Positions 1-8,897 of a stretch of DNA of 35,962 bases are shown here, one piece after another. A program made the position numbers and the translations under genes. The notes below the pieces were generated by a model. The model worked only from the letters and a program-made list of their open reading frames with translations, made no database searches and was not told where the DNA came from. Numbering within the stretch: position 1 is the stretch's first letter; every line of letters starts with the position of its first letter. The DNA comes from Gemmatimonadaceae bacterium. GTDB taxonomy: Bacteria; Gemmatimonadota; Gemmatimonadetes; Gemmatimonadales; Gemmatimonadaceae. The stretch is taken from NCBI GenBank assembly GCA_013697785.1, contig JACCWE010000074.1, positions 1-35,962 of the forward strand. The letters are read 5' to 3'.

Positions 1-282
1 GGCGGCCGCTGCCGTCGCGATGCCGCCATGGCCGGAGCAGGCGCCGCGGCCGCCCTTGGACTGCGTTCCGTCGGTGCAGGCGACCATTACCTTGGTTCCG
101 GACTTGGCTGCCTTGGTGGCCTTCGCATCGACGCCGCCGTGACCCGAGCACGCGCCGCGGCCGGTGGCGGTTGAGGTCGAGCCGTCGGTGCAAACAGAGC
201 CGGTGCCCTGGGCGGACGCCTGCGTGGAGAGCGTGCAGAGGGCGGCGAATGCCCCAGTGGCGAAGAGAAAACGGAGGCGCAT
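1..282 (-). CDS. DUF3761-like small secreted protein (partial, 3' end beyond window)
   Basis: The frame is open from an ATG at 282 down to position 1, so the C-terminus lies outside the window; 94 residues are visible. A GGAG sits about 7 nt before the ATG. The N-terminus (MRLRFLFATGAFAAL...ASAQG) is a clear Sec signal peptide, so the product is exported. The mature part holds two copies of a short unit: a Cys-Thr-Asp-Gly start, then GRGACSGHGG, at roughly residues 36-55 and 74-92. This C-x-DG...G-x-CSGHGG pattern resembles the DUF3761 family, whose biochemical role is unknown. The linker between copies is rich in Lys, Ala and Thr. The secreted call is strong; the family call rests on motif memory. 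Confidence 0.75.
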   Translation of the reverse strand, partial: MRLRFLFATGAFAALCTLSTQASAQGTGSVCTDGSTSTATGRGACSGHGGVDAKATKAAKSGTKVMVACTDGTQSKGGRGACSGHGGIATAAAA

Positions 283-418
283 GATAGACTCCAAAAAATG
301 GGATCGACGGGCGACGGACGACCCCGAACGCAAGGGGCGGTCCGGTGACATTGCACGCCGTATCATTGCACCGCTAGCGAGGGAATCTTTGTGGCTACGT
401 TCGACGACGAAATTCGCG

Positions 419-739
419 TCAGGACATGCCGCGCGTGTAGATCATCCAGGCGGCCACGGCGAGCACTAGCGCCAACAAAATGATCAGGCGCTGGCGACGG
501 AGGCGCCGAGTCGCGTTCCAGCTCGGAACGTCGAGATACCACCGCCCGGGCGCGCCCTCGCGCATGATCGCGCGGTTGGTGAGTCGGCGCCAGCCGACGC
601 CGTGTACGCCGACGCCCAGATCCTCGGGCGCACGCGCGCTATCGGTCGAGATGGCTCCAGCCCTATCGAACGCCTCGGCCACGTGGCGCTCCTTTATCAG
701 AATGATCGCGACTGCGGGTCCGCCCATGGGAGCTATCAT
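419..739 (-). CDS. Small conserved hypothetical protein with C-terminal membrane anchor
   Basis: About 106 residues beginning MIAPMGGPAVAIILIKERH. A soluble N-terminal part contains the phrase GRWYLDVPSW near residue 70. It is followed by an Arg-rich stretch and one hydrophobic helix (LIILLALVLAVAAWMIY) at the very C-terminus, so it should be tail-anchored with the N-terminus cytoplasmic. The frame stays open upstream to an ATG at 871, but that would overlap the divergent lipoprotein gene. I chose the internal ATG at 739 because the sequence becomes protein-like there; ATG 727 is an alternative. No function can be assigned. Confidence 0.6.
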   Translation of the reverse strand: MIAPMGGPAVAIILIKERHVAEAFDRAGAISTDSARAPEDLGVGVHGVGWRRLTNRAIMREGAPGRWYLDVPSWNATRRLRRQRLIILLALVLAVAAWMIYTRGMS

Positions 740-870
740 GCGCCGGGCCCCCGGGTGAATCAAGGGCCCGTGAGGGAGCAGTCGGTGACTGGCCTGGAAC
801 GGCGCTCGTCCTATTAGCGAGCTGAACACTACTCCGTACGTTCCTCGCGCTTGCCGCATCAGGGGTGACA

Positions 871-2508
871 ATGAGAACGCTTTCGCGTGATGTCGTCGTC
901 GCCTCCTGCGCTGCGCTCGCGCTCGCGAGCGGCTTTTCCTGCAAATCGGAGACGTCCGCGCCGGTCGCCGTGGTGTCGGTTTCGCTCACCCCCGCGAGCG
1001 GCACGGTGAATGTTGGTAGCACGCTCGCGCTCACGGCGCAGGGAGAAGACGCGCACGGCAATCCGCTCACGGGTCGACCCGTCACGTTCACCTCGTCCGA
1101 CACGAACGTCGCCACGATTTCCGCATCCGGCGTGGTGACCGGCGTCGCGCCGGGCGCGGTCATGGTGACCGCCGCGATCGATTCCAAGAGCGCGCAGGCG
1201 CAGGTGACGGTGATGGCGGTGCGCGACGACTGGGTGACGTACGGCCACGACGTGCGACGGACGTCCGCATCGCTCGCGAGTGTGACGGGTCCGCTCACGC
1301 TGTCCTGGACCTATTCGCCGCCGGGCACGTCGGGGCACGCGCTCAGCTCGGTCATCAATGCGATCGGCACTGTCGAAGGAGTGTTCGTGCGAAACTCGCT
1401 CAACTCCGGATACGGCTACGGCCTGTCGCCCGCGATCGATCGCGTCTCCCCTGCGGGGCAGCACGTGTGGACGTACAACATGGGCACGGATGCGGACTTC
1501 GGCGACTGGGCGTCGCTCATGGGAAATCGCATCATCGTGAGCTCCGATGGAACGCGGTTCGTCGACCAGATGAGTGGATCATCGGTGCACAGCAACGGCG
1601 TGGACACATGGGGCGAGATTCTCACGGACTCGTCGACGCTCTATCTCACGAACGACGTGCAGATCGACGGTCCCGGCGTCTATGCCGGCGCGTACGATAC
1701 GGCGTTCAAGGCGCGCTGGTCGGCCAACAAGTTCCAGAGTTGCCGAGGATCCGCATCGGCGACGGCGGGAGGACTCGCGCTCAGCAACGGCGTGCTGTTT
1801 TATGCACCGAAGTACAACGTCGGCAAGCCGGCGACGGTGCTGCCGTTCGCATCGGGGGTCTTCGCTCTGAACGCGACGACGGGAGCGCAGCAGGCATTTC
1901 ACGCGAGCACGCCATACAGCCGGATCAGCGCCGACGGCTCGCGCATCTACCTCATCGAGAACTCGAACACGCTCGTCGCGCTCGCGCAATCGGATCTGCA
2001 CGTCGTGTGGTCGGCGGCGATCGCCAACCCTGGCGAGCAGTCGCCGGTCGTCGCGAATGGTCTCGTCATCGTGGCCACGTCGACCGACGTCGAGGCGTAC
2101 AACGCAACCACTGGCGCGAAGAGCTGGAGCTCGACCGCGCTCAGCGGCGCCGCGGCGCACTGGTCCTCCACCTACCAGGGAGGGAACTGCGGTAACGTCC
2201 AAATTCCCGTGTCGTTCGGCGCGACTGCGACCGTCGCCGCCGCGCTCGGCAGCCGCACGCTGGTCGTGACCGCGAGCGACGGCGTGCACATACTCGCGCT
2301 CGCAACGGGCGCGGATCAGTGGCACGGTCGGATCGCGGGAATTTCGGGAACGGCCGGAAATCCGATCATCGTGAACGATCCGGCGCGCGGAGCGATCGTG
2401 TATGTGGAGGACTACTCGAAGCTGTACGCGCTGACGCCGCCGCCCGCCCTCGCCATTGTCGGCGACGCGCGCGCACGCCGCGCGGCGGGAGTCGCGCGCA
2501 CGCCCTAG
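871..2508 (+). CDS. Lipoprotein with Ig-like (BIG2) domain and PQQ-type beta-propeller
   Basis: 545 residues. AGGGG lies 5 nt before the ATG at 871; an in-frame GTG at 865 would sit on top of that site. The N-terminus has a signal peptide ending in a lipobox-like ASGFSC, so the mature protein is probably lipid-anchored to the envelope. Residues about 30-115 look like a bacterial Ig-like group 2 domain (VSVSLTPASGTVNVGS..., then DTNVATISASGVVTGVAPG). The rest contains repeated blades with LALATGADQW and VEAYNATTGAKSW, typical of PQQ-like/quinoprotein propellers in which each blade ends near a tryptophan. No catalytic residues are evident, so it may be a scaffold or binding protein. The C-terminal 20 residues are Ala/Arg-rich. 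Confidence 0.8.
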   Translation: MRTLSRDVVVASCAALALASGFSCKSETSAPVAVVSVSLTPASGTVNVGSTLALTAQGEDAHGNPLTGRPVTFTSSDTNVATISASGVVTGVAPGAVMVTAAIDSKSAQAQVTVMAVRDDWVTYGHDVRRTSASLASVTGPLTLSWTYSPPGTSGHALSSVINAIGTVEGVFVRNSLNSGYGYGLSPAIDRVSPAGQHVWTYNMGTDADFGDWASLMGNRIIVSSDGTRFVDQMSGSSVHSNGVDTWGEILTDSSTLYLTNDVQIDGPGVYAGAYDTAFKARWSANKFQSCRGSASATAGGLALSNGVLFYAPKYNVGKPATVLPFASGVFALNATTGAQQAFHASTPYSRISADGSRIYLIENSNTLVALAQSDLHVVWSAAIANPGEQSPVVANGLVIVATSTDVEAYNATTGAKSWSSTALSGAAAHWSSTYQGGNCGNVQIPVSFGATATVAAALGSRTLVVTASDGVHILALATGADQWHGRIAGISGTAGNPIIVNDPARGAIVYVEDYSKLYALTPPPALAIVGDARARRAAGVARTP

Positions 2509-2559
2509 CGAGCGGAGCAGACGCCCGCGCGCAGACTTCCGCGCGAGGCGCCGCGGTGC

Positions 2560-2576
2560 TACGATGTGACGGTCAC
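2560..2576 (+). promoter_or_regulatory. Possible -10 box with adjacent palindrome upstream of the propeller gene
   Basis: TACGAT at 2560-2565 resembles a sigma-70 -10 hexamer and is directly followed by the palindrome GTGACGGTCAC at 2566-2576. No convincing -35 box is visible at the right distance, so this is only a weak promoter/operator candidate for the gene starting at 2609. Confidence 0.25.
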
Positions 2577-2608
2577 CTCACAGCCGTCCTCAGCCCCCGG
2601 GATTTGCG

Positions 2609-5311
2609 ATGCGTCCGCGCTCTCGTTCTATCGTTGCGTCCTCGATTCTCCTCCTTCTCACATTCCCGTGCGCGGTCGCTGCGCAGCAGTCGAAGAAAAA
2701 GGAGCTCGCCGGAAAGAATGCCGCGACGCCTGCCGGCGGTCCGGATTCCGGCGCGGTGATTCTCCCCACCGGGCTCAAGGCGCGCTCGATCGGGCCGGCG
2801 GTGATGGGAGGTCGCGTCTCCAGCATCGCGCTCGATCCGTCGGACCCATGGACGTTCTACGTCGGGTTGGGCACCGGCGGGGTCATGAAGAGCTCCGACA
2901 ATGGCTCGACGTTCGAGGCCGTCTTCGAGCACGAGAGCGTGGCCGCGATCGGCGACGTTGCGGTCGCTCCGTCGAATCCGAAGGTGATCTACGTGGGCAC
3001 GGGCGAGGCCAACGATCGAAATACCGTGAGCTGGGGCGCCGGCGTCTACACGTCGAGCGATGCCGGTGCGACGTGGGCGAAGGCAGGTCTCGAGAAGACG
3101 CGCGCCATCGCGCGCATCGTGGTGCACCCGACGGATCCACAGACGGCCTGGGTTTGTTCGCCGGGCGACGTGTGGCAGCCGGGTGAGCGCGGGATCTACA
3201 AGACGACCGACGGCGGCAAGACGTGGAAGAAGACGTTCTCCGCGCCGGCTCCGTTCGAGACGCGCGCGGGATGCGGCGACCTCGCCATCGATGCGAGCAA
3301 TCCGAGCGTGTTGTACGCGACGCTCTACGGGCGGCGCCGCCGTCCGTGGGATTTCACGTACGGCGCGGCGGCGACCGACGGGAAGGACATCGGAGGGATC
3401 TTCAAGAGCATCGACGGCGGCGTCACGTGGTCCAAGCTGACGGCCGGGCTCCCGACCATGACGGGACGGATCGGGCTCTCCGTGTACACGAAGAATCCGA
3501 AGGTCGTGTACGCCGTGGTGCAAAGCGATGCCGAGGGCACGTCCGATCTCGACGACCCGAACAGCAAGGCGGGCGGCGTGTTCCGGAGCGATGACGCCGG
3601 CGCCACGTGGACGCGACAGAGCAAGCTCGATCCGCGCCCCTTCTACTTCAGCCAGATTCGCGTCGATCCGCAAAACGACAAGCTCGTGTATGTGCTCGGC
3701 TTCATGCTCCACGTTTCCGAAGATGGCGGAAAGACTTGGCGTGAGGACCGCTTCAAGGGCGTGCACTCGGACAATCACGCGCTCGCGATCGATCCGCACA
3801 CGCCGAAGCGCATGCTGCTCGGCACCGATGGCGGATTGTACGAGTCGTACGACGGCGGCGCCGGGTGGGCGCACCTCAGCCGGTTCGCGGCGGGAGAATA
3901 TTTTCGGGTCAGCACGGACAACTCCGTGCCGTACCGCATCTGTGGTGGGCTGCAGGACAACGAGAACTGGGTGGGCCCTAGCGACACGCGCAGCAAGGAG
4001 GGGATTCGCAACGCGGATTGGAAGGCGATCGGTGGCGGCGACGGATCGTATTGCGTGTTCGACGCCGCAGATTCGAATCTCGTGTATGCCGAATCGCAAC
4101 AGGGCTTTCTCTTTCGCCGCGATCTCACGAGCGGTCAGGACAAGGATCTGCGTCCGCAGCCAACGGAAGGGCAGCCCGCATTCCGTTTTCACTGGACCTC
4201 GCCGCTCGAAGCCAGCGTGCATGAGAAGGGCACGCTCTATTCCGCGGGCAACCGGGTCTTCAAGCTCACCGAGCACGGAGAGCGGTGGCAGGTAATCTCC
4301 CCGGACCTGTCCTCGAAGAGCTACGAGAAGATGACCACGGTGGGGAGCGGCGCCGAGGATTTCGGGGTGGTGTATTCGTTGGCCGAATCGCCGGCAAAGG
4401 CGGGCGTGCTGTGGGCGGGAACGGACGAAGGGAGGCTGTGGCGCACCGAGAATGATGGTGCCGCGTGGACGGAGCTCACGGCGAGCGTGCCCGCCGCGGC
4501 GAAGGGAAGCCGCATCAGCAGCATCGCGGCGGGTGCGGCCGACGTGCAGGTGGCGTACATCGCGGTCGATGCGCACAGAGAGGGGAACTACGCGCCACTT
4601 CTCTTCCGCACGGCCGACGGCGGAAAGAGCTGGACGAGCATCGCCGCGAATCTTCCGGCGGATGCGCCGGTGAAGGTGATTCGGGAGGACTCGAAGAATC
4701 CGCAGCTGCTCTTTGCTGGAACGGAGTTTGGGCTGTGGACCACCGTGAACGGAGGACGTGGCTGGTTCCAGGTCGGCCAGCTGCCGACGGTGGCCGTGGA
4801 CGACATTCGCATGCAGGAGCGAGACAGGGATCTCGTGATCGCCACGCATGGCCGCAGCCTCTACGTGCTGGACGATGTCAGCCCGCTCGAGCTACTCACT
4901 CCGGACGTACGCTCTCAACCCGCGTACCTTTTTCCGCCGCGCCCTGCGCTCGGCTTCGTGACGTTCGCTGGTTATGTCGATTCGAACGGAAACGACAACT
5001 TTCGGGGGAGTAATCCAGCGGAAGGAGCCCTTCTTACGTTCTGGCTCAGGGGCTTTGCACCGGAGCCGGTGAAAATCTCGATCACGAATGCGCAGGGACA
5101 GCCCGTTGCGAATCTGACTGCGCCCGCGGTCGCGGGACTCAATCGCGTGTCGTGGGATCTGCACCCGACGAAGGACCTCCGTACCGAATATGGGGGCGAC
5201 GGTGGCAAGCCTGTTCCGGCAGGCGAATACACGGTGGTGCTCAAGGTCGGCAAGAGCGAGAGCACCCAGAAGCTCGTGGTGCGCTATCTCCCCGGCGTCA
5301 CCACTCGCTAA
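2609..5311 (+). CDS. Secreted sortilin/VPS10-like BNR-repeat beta-propeller protein
   Basis: 900 residues with a Sec signal peptide (residues 1-25, ending AVAAQQ). The body is built of many blades carrying BNR/Asp-box motifs such as SSDAGATW, TTDGGKTW, SDDAGATW, SEDGGKTW and TADGGKSW, spaced as in sortilin-like ten-bladed propellers. The first blade reads GLKARSIGPAVMGGRVSSIA, a common opening of this bacterial family. A beta-rich C-terminal domain after about residue 770 ends in GEYTVVLKVGKSE, resembling a FlgD-type Ig fold. These proteins are often annotated as glycosyl hydrolases or VPS10 proteins, but no glycosidase active site is visible, so binding is the safer guess. The stop TAA at 5309-5311 touches an ATG of the next frame (TAATG), indicating co-transcription with the TonB receptor. 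Confidence 0.88.
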   Translation: MRPRSRSIVASSILLLLTFPCAVAAQQSKKKELAGKNAATPAGGPDSGAVILPTGLKARSIGPAVMGGRVSSIALDPSDPWTFYVGLGTGGVMKSSDNGSTFEAVFEHESVAAIGDVAVAPSNPKVIYVGTGEANDRNTVSWGAGVYTSSDAGATWAKAGLEKTRAIARIVVHPTDPQTAWVCSPGDVWQPGERGIYKTTDGGKTWKKTFSAPAPFETRAGCGDLAIDASNPSVLYATLYGRRRRPWDFTYGAAATDGKDIGGIFKSIDGGVTWSKLTAGLPTMTGRIGLSVYTKNPKVVYAVVQSDAEGTSDLDDPNSKAGGVFRSDDAGATWTRQSKLDPRPFYFSQIRVDPQNDKLVYVLGFMLHVSEDGGKTWREDRFKGVHSDNHALAIDPHTPKRMLLGTDGGLYESYDGGAGWAHLSRFAAGEYFRVSTDNSVPYRICGGLQDNENWVGPSDTRSKEGIRNADWKAIGGGDGSYCVFDAADSNLVYAESQQGFLFRRDLTSGQDKDLRPQPTEGQPAFRFHWTSPLEASVHEKGTLYSAGNRVFKLTEHGERWQVISPDLSSKSYEKMTTVGSGAEDFGVVYSLAESPAKAGVLWAGTDEGRLWRTENDGAAWTELTASVPAAAKGSRISSIAAGAADVQVAYIAVDAHREGNYAPLLFRTADGGKSWTSIAANLPADAPVKVIREDSKNPQLLFAGTEFGLWTTVNGGRGWFQVGQLPTVAVDDIRMQERDRDLVIATHGRSLYVLDDVSPLELLTPDVRSQPAYLFPPRPALGFVTFAGYVDSNGNDNFRGSNPAEGALLTFWLRGFAPEPVKISITNAQGQPVANLTAPAVAGLNRVSWDLHPTKDLRTEYGGDGGKPVPAGEYTVVLKVGKSESTQKLVVRYLPGVTTR

Positions 5312-5343
5312 TGAGGACGTCGCACCATGGAGAACTCTCGTTC

Positions 5344-7635
5344 ATGACATCGTTCGATTTGCGGTTGGTGATTCGCGTTCTCGCAGCCATCTCCATTCTC
5401 GCGAGTGCCACTGCACTCCGCGCGCAAACGATCACGGGATCGGTAACCTCCCCGAGCGGAACGGTCGCCGGCGCGACGGTGCGGCTGCTCGAGCTCGAGC
5501 GCGTCGTGCGCACCGGTGCGGGAGGGCGCTTCACCTTCGGCGATGTGCCGAAGGGAACGTATCGAATTTTCGTCGCTGCGCAGGGTTTCGCATCCGCGAC
5601 GGACACCGTTCGCCTGACGAGTGATACGACGACCGTGGCAGTGATGCTGCGCGAGTCGGCGACCCGGTTCGACGAGATCGTCGTCTCGGCATCGCCCGGT
5701 GGGGGACTCACCAGCGAGCAATATCAGTCGACGGCATCGAAGAGCCGGTCCGATCTGCTCGGGAGCCCCGGCACGACGTTCGCCGAAAAGATCTCCGATC
5801 TGCCAGGCGTCGCGATGCGCGGGCTCGGATCCGCGCCGAATCGTCCCATTCTCCGCGGACTCGGCGACAACGAGGTGCTCGTGCTGGAAGACGGACTTCG
5901 CATGGGCGACATCGCGACTTACGATCCCGCGCACGCAACCCCGGTGCACGCGATGGAGATCTCGCAGATCGATGTGGTACGAGGGCCCGCGACCATTTTG
6001 TACGGTCCCAGCACGATTGGCGGAATCGTCAACGTGATCACGGACATCGTTCCCGATGTTGCCGATCGCCGAGTGTCGGGTACGCTTTCGGCAGAGGGGA
6101 GCACGGGCGCCAATCAGGTGGCGGGCTATTTCGACAATGTCTTCAGCGACGGGCACCAGGCGTTCAAGGTCTCCGCCGGCGGAGTGCACGGCGAAGACGT
6201 CCGAATTCCCGGACGAGGCTACACCGATCCCGGATCCGGAAAGGAATATCAGCTGGATCGGATGCCGCAGAGCTTCGATCGCAATTGGGGAGCGGGCGCG
6301 GGCTACACGTATCAGGCGCCGTTCGGAACGATCGGCATCGGTGGCAAGCACTTCGAGACGAACTATGGAATCACGGGTGCTCCGCCGGATCAGGACTTCG
6401 AAAATTTTCCGCCGTCGACATCGCGCATCACGCAGGGGCGTACCACGCTCGAGCTGCGCAGTCTGTTCAATGCAAGCAGCAAAGCGCTCGATCAGCTGCG
6501 CATTACAGCGGCGTACAACGACTACAATCAGTCCGAGTTTCCGACCGCACAGGATTCATCGGGCGTGTCCGATCCGCGGGCGAATCACTTTCACAAGCAG
6601 TCGGTGAACGCGATCGTGCAATTTCAGCAGCAGCCATGGGGACGTCTACACGGCACGCTCGGCTTGTGGTCGAACTTCGAGAAACTCAAGATCTCGGGCG
6701 ATCAGCCGCTTGGCCCGAACTCGTTGACGACGGGACTCGCGGGATATGCGTACGAGGAGTTCATGGCGACGGAGCGCACGCGCATCCAGGGGGGGCTTCG
6801 CTACGACTACAACAGGATTCAGACGCATCCCTTCGCGGGATCGACCGACTCGGTCTTCCAGACGCTGGACGAGTCACGCAACTCGAACGCGGTCACCGCG
6901 TCGCTCGGTGCCGTGCACCAGCTGGACTCCCATCTGTCCGCCACGTTCAGCGCGGCGCGATCGTTTCGAGCGCCGACGGTGCAGGAGCTGTTCGCGAACG
7001 GGCTCGATGCGGCGAGCGGAACCTATTCCCTGGGAGACGCCTCGTTGAAGCCGGAGACCGGCTACGGCATCGATGCGTCGCTGCGCGGAGCGTACGGGAA
7101 GGTGTCGTTCGATGTCTCTCCGTATCTGAACTACATCCACAACTACATTTTCGGCTTTCTGCGCGGAGACACGATTCAGGAATTTCCCGTCCGTCAGTTC
7201 GCGCCGACGAATGCGCGGCTGTTCGGCTTCGAGGCGAGCGTGACGCTCGTGCCGGTGCAATCGTTGGCGCTTCGACTGAGCACCGACTACGTGAACGCGC
7301 AGGACACGCGGCTCGACCAGCCGCTGCCGTTCACTCCGCCGCTCCGCGGGCTCTTTCGCGCCACGTATCAGAAGCAGCGCCTGACGGGAATGTTCGAGGA
7401 GCGCGTCGCTGCGCGGCAGAGCCGGCTCGGTGACGGCGACACGCCGACGGCCGGCTACGCGATCTCGAATGTCGGTGTCGGCGTGCGCATCGCGAACGGC
7501 GCGTTCGTGCACGATGTGCGGTTGTACGTCGACAACGTGTTCAATCAGGTCTATCGCGACAATCTGTCCGTCGTAAAGGACTTCATTCCGCAGCCCGGCC
7601 GCGCGGTGCGGCTCGGCTACGAAATGTTCTACTAG
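5344..7635 (+). CDS. TonB-dependent outer-membrane receptor, ZnuD-like
   Basis: 763 residues. A signal peptide (MTSFDLRLVIRVL...LRAQ) is followed by a carboxypeptidase-regulatory-like domain (about residues 28-105, GSVTSPSGTVAGATV). Next come a TonB-box-like DEIVVSA, a plug domain with VLEDGLRMGD, VVRGPATILYG and GGIVNV, and a beta-barrel ending in an aromatic residue (RLGYEMFY). The plug wording and an extracellular-loop-like GVHGEDVRIPGRGY recall the zinc receptor ZnuD, so a metal substrate is plausible but not proven. I chose ATG 5344 because it begins directly at the signal peptide and has GGAG about 10 nt upstream. An in-frame ATG at 5311 overlaps the preceding stop and would add 11 residues. 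No energising ExbBD/TonB genes are nearby. Confidence 0.9.
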   Translation: MTSFDLRLVIRVLAAISILASATALRAQTITGSVTSPSGTVAGATVRLLELERVVRTGAGGRFTFGDVPKGTYRIFVAAQGFASATDTVRLTSDTTTVAVMLRESATRFDEIVVSASPGGGLTSEQYQSTASKSRSDLLGSPGTTFAEKISDLPGVAMRGLGSAPNRPILRGLGDNEVLVLEDGLRMGDIATYDPAHATPVHAMEISQIDVVRGPATILYGPSTIGGIVNVITDIVPDVADRRVSGTLSAEGSTGANQVAGYFDNVFSDGHQAFKVSAGGVHGEDVRIPGRGYTDPGSGKEYQLDRMPQSFDRNWGAGAGYTYQAPFGTIGIGGKHFETNYGITGAPPDQDFENFPPSTSRITQGRTTLELRSLFNASSKALDQLRITAAYNDYNQSEFPTAQDSSGVSDPRANHFHKQSVNAIVQFQQQPWGRLHGTLGLWSNFEKLKISGDQPLGPNSLTTGLAGYAYEEFMATERTRIQGGLRYDYNRIQTHPFAGSTDSVFQTLDESRNSNAVTASLGAVHQLDSHLSATFSAARSFRAPTVQELFANGLDAASGTYSLGDASLKPETGYGIDASLRGAYGKVSFDVSPYLNYIHNYIFGFLRGDTIQEFPVRQFAPTNARLFGFEASVTLVPVQSLALRLSTDYVNAQDTRLDQPLPFTPPLRGLFRATYQKQRLTGMFEERVAARQSRLGDGDTPTAGYAISNVGVGVRIANGAFVHDVRLYVDNVFNQVYRDNLSVVKDFIPQPGRAVRLGYEMFY

Positions 7636-7800
7636 CCAGTGACCTGTCCCGCCGTCGCGCTGGCGAAAGCGGGTGTGCGGGCGCCTGAATTGTGCTCGGA
7701 CGGCGTGGTGCGTCGTCCTTGGAGTGTGGCAGCGAAGTCGTTTCCCTCACGCTACTTTTGAGGTGCAGCGCTGCTCGCAACCGGCACTCTGGAGGCGCAC

Positions 7801-8580
7801 GTGAATGATTCGCATTCGACGACCATGGGTGGCGTGGCGGTCGACGCCGAGACGGGACTTCCCGAGTTCCTGAAGCAGGATTATTCGCTGTACACGGCGG
7901 AAGATCACCAGACGTGGCGGATGCTGTACTCGCGGCGGATGGATGCACTGCGTGAGAGCGGAAGCGCGATCTATTTGAGCGGCGCGAAGCTCATCGGCCT
8001 CGAGCCCGATCGCCTGCCGGATCTCGACGATGTGAACCGGCGCCTCGCGGCGCGTACGAAATGGGCGGCGGTCGGGGTCGGCGGCTTCATGCCTCCCGTC
8101 GTCTTCTTCCGCTGCCTCGCAGCGCGCCGCTTTCCTACGACGCTCACCGTGCGGCCGCGGGCGAAGCTCGACTATCTCCCCGAGCCCGACATCTTCCACG
8201 ATGTGTTCGGACACGTGCCACTGCACGCGGATCCGGTGTTCGCCGACTTCCTCCAGCACTTCGGTGCGCTCGCGGCGGTCTCGCCCGGCGAGAAGGAGAC
8301 GGAGGAGATGGCGCGGCTCTTCTGGTTCACCGTGGAGTTCGGTCTGATCAAGGAAGAGGGTCGCACGAAGGTGTACGGCAGCGGGCTCATCTCCTCGCAC
8401 GGCGACGCGGCGAACGCACTCGGTCCGAACTGCGAGCGCAGGCCCTTCGATCTCGATGCGGTGATCAATCAGACGTACGAGATCGACAGAATGCAGGACG
8501 TGCTGTTCGTGGTCGATTCCTTCGAGCAGCTGTTCGCGGCGGTGGAGACGATTGCGACGCGGAGAGGAGTGAGCGTTTAG
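7801..8580 (+). CDS. phhA: Phenylalanine-4-hydroxylase
   Basis: 259 residues, the usual length for the monomeric bacterial enzyme, which converts phenylalanine to tyrosine using tetrahydropterin, Fe(II) and oxygen. The 2-His-1-carboxylate iron site is visible: HDVFGHVP gives His133 and His138, and FWFTVEFGL gives Glu179. Upstream DYLPEPDIFHD is also characteristic of the aromatic amino acid hydroxylase fold. There is no N-terminal ACT regulatory domain, as expected for a bacterial form. The start is a GTG at 7801 preceded by GGAGG five nt away. It stands alone, with no pterin recycling (phhB) gene in the window. Its stop overlaps the convergent gene by 4 nt. Confidence 0.95.
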   Translation: MNDSHSTTMGGVAVDAETGLPEFLKQDYSLYTAEDHQTWRMLYSRRMDALRESGSAIYLSGAKLIGLEPDRLPDLDDVNRRLAARTKWAAVGVGGFMPPVVFFRCLAARRFPTTLTVRPRAKLDYLPEPDIFHDVFGHVPLHADPVFADFLQHFGALAAVSPGEKETEEMARLFWFTVEFGLIKEEGRTKVYGSGLISSHGDAANALGPNCERRPFDLDAVINQTYEIDRMQDVLFVVDSFEQLFAAVETIATRRGVSV

Positions 8581-8891
8581 CGAGCGGGCTGGGCCAGCTC
8601 GATCGACAGCAATCCCGGTTGCGCATCGTCGAGCTCGATGCGGACTTCGGCGTCCACTTCCAGCGCGCGAAGCAGATCGCTTTCGATGAAGTGATGTTCG
8701 TGCACGCCGGTCGAGGCGGATTTCGCGCACGTGCACGACATCTTTTCGAGGCGCGCCGCTCCGTCGCCCGAGCTCGTACGGAGCGCGAACGTCTCGCCGA
8801 GCAACGCGAGCTGCGATGCGGCGTGCGCGGAGATCTCGAGCTTGCCGTCGAGCGGCGTCTTGCGGGAGACGATGCGACGTTCGAGCAGCAT
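8577..8891 (-). CDS. Hypothetical protein
   Basis: 104 residues starting MLLERRIVSRKTPLDGKLE, with a GGAG about 12 nt before the ATG. The gene starts 6 nt after the stop of the secreted-protein gene upstream, so the two should form one operon, and its TAA overlaps the stop of phhA tail to tail. It is predicted soluble with mixed alpha/beta character. A central CTCAKSASTGVHEHHF region holds two Cys and several His, which could bind a metal, but I do not recognise the family. Confidence 0.65.
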   Translation of the reverse strand: MLLERRIVSRKTPLDGKLEISAHAASQLALLGETFALRTSSGDGAARLEKMSCTCAKSASTGVHEHHFIESDLLRALEVDAEVRIELDDAQPGLLSIELAQPAR

Positions 8892-8897
8892 CAGGGG

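Noticed and set aside
2573-4849. Long minus-strand open frame (758 codons) opposite the propeller gene
   Set aside because: Arg/His-rich antisense shadow; the plus-strand frame has a signal peptide and repeated Asp-box motifs.
5152-5343. Longer start for the TonB receptor
   Set aside because: The extra residues overlap the propeller coding sequence and precede the signal peptide.
7698-7718. Hairpin after the TonB receptor as a terminator
   Set aside because: The stem has mismatches and only two T residues follow, so it is too weak to call.
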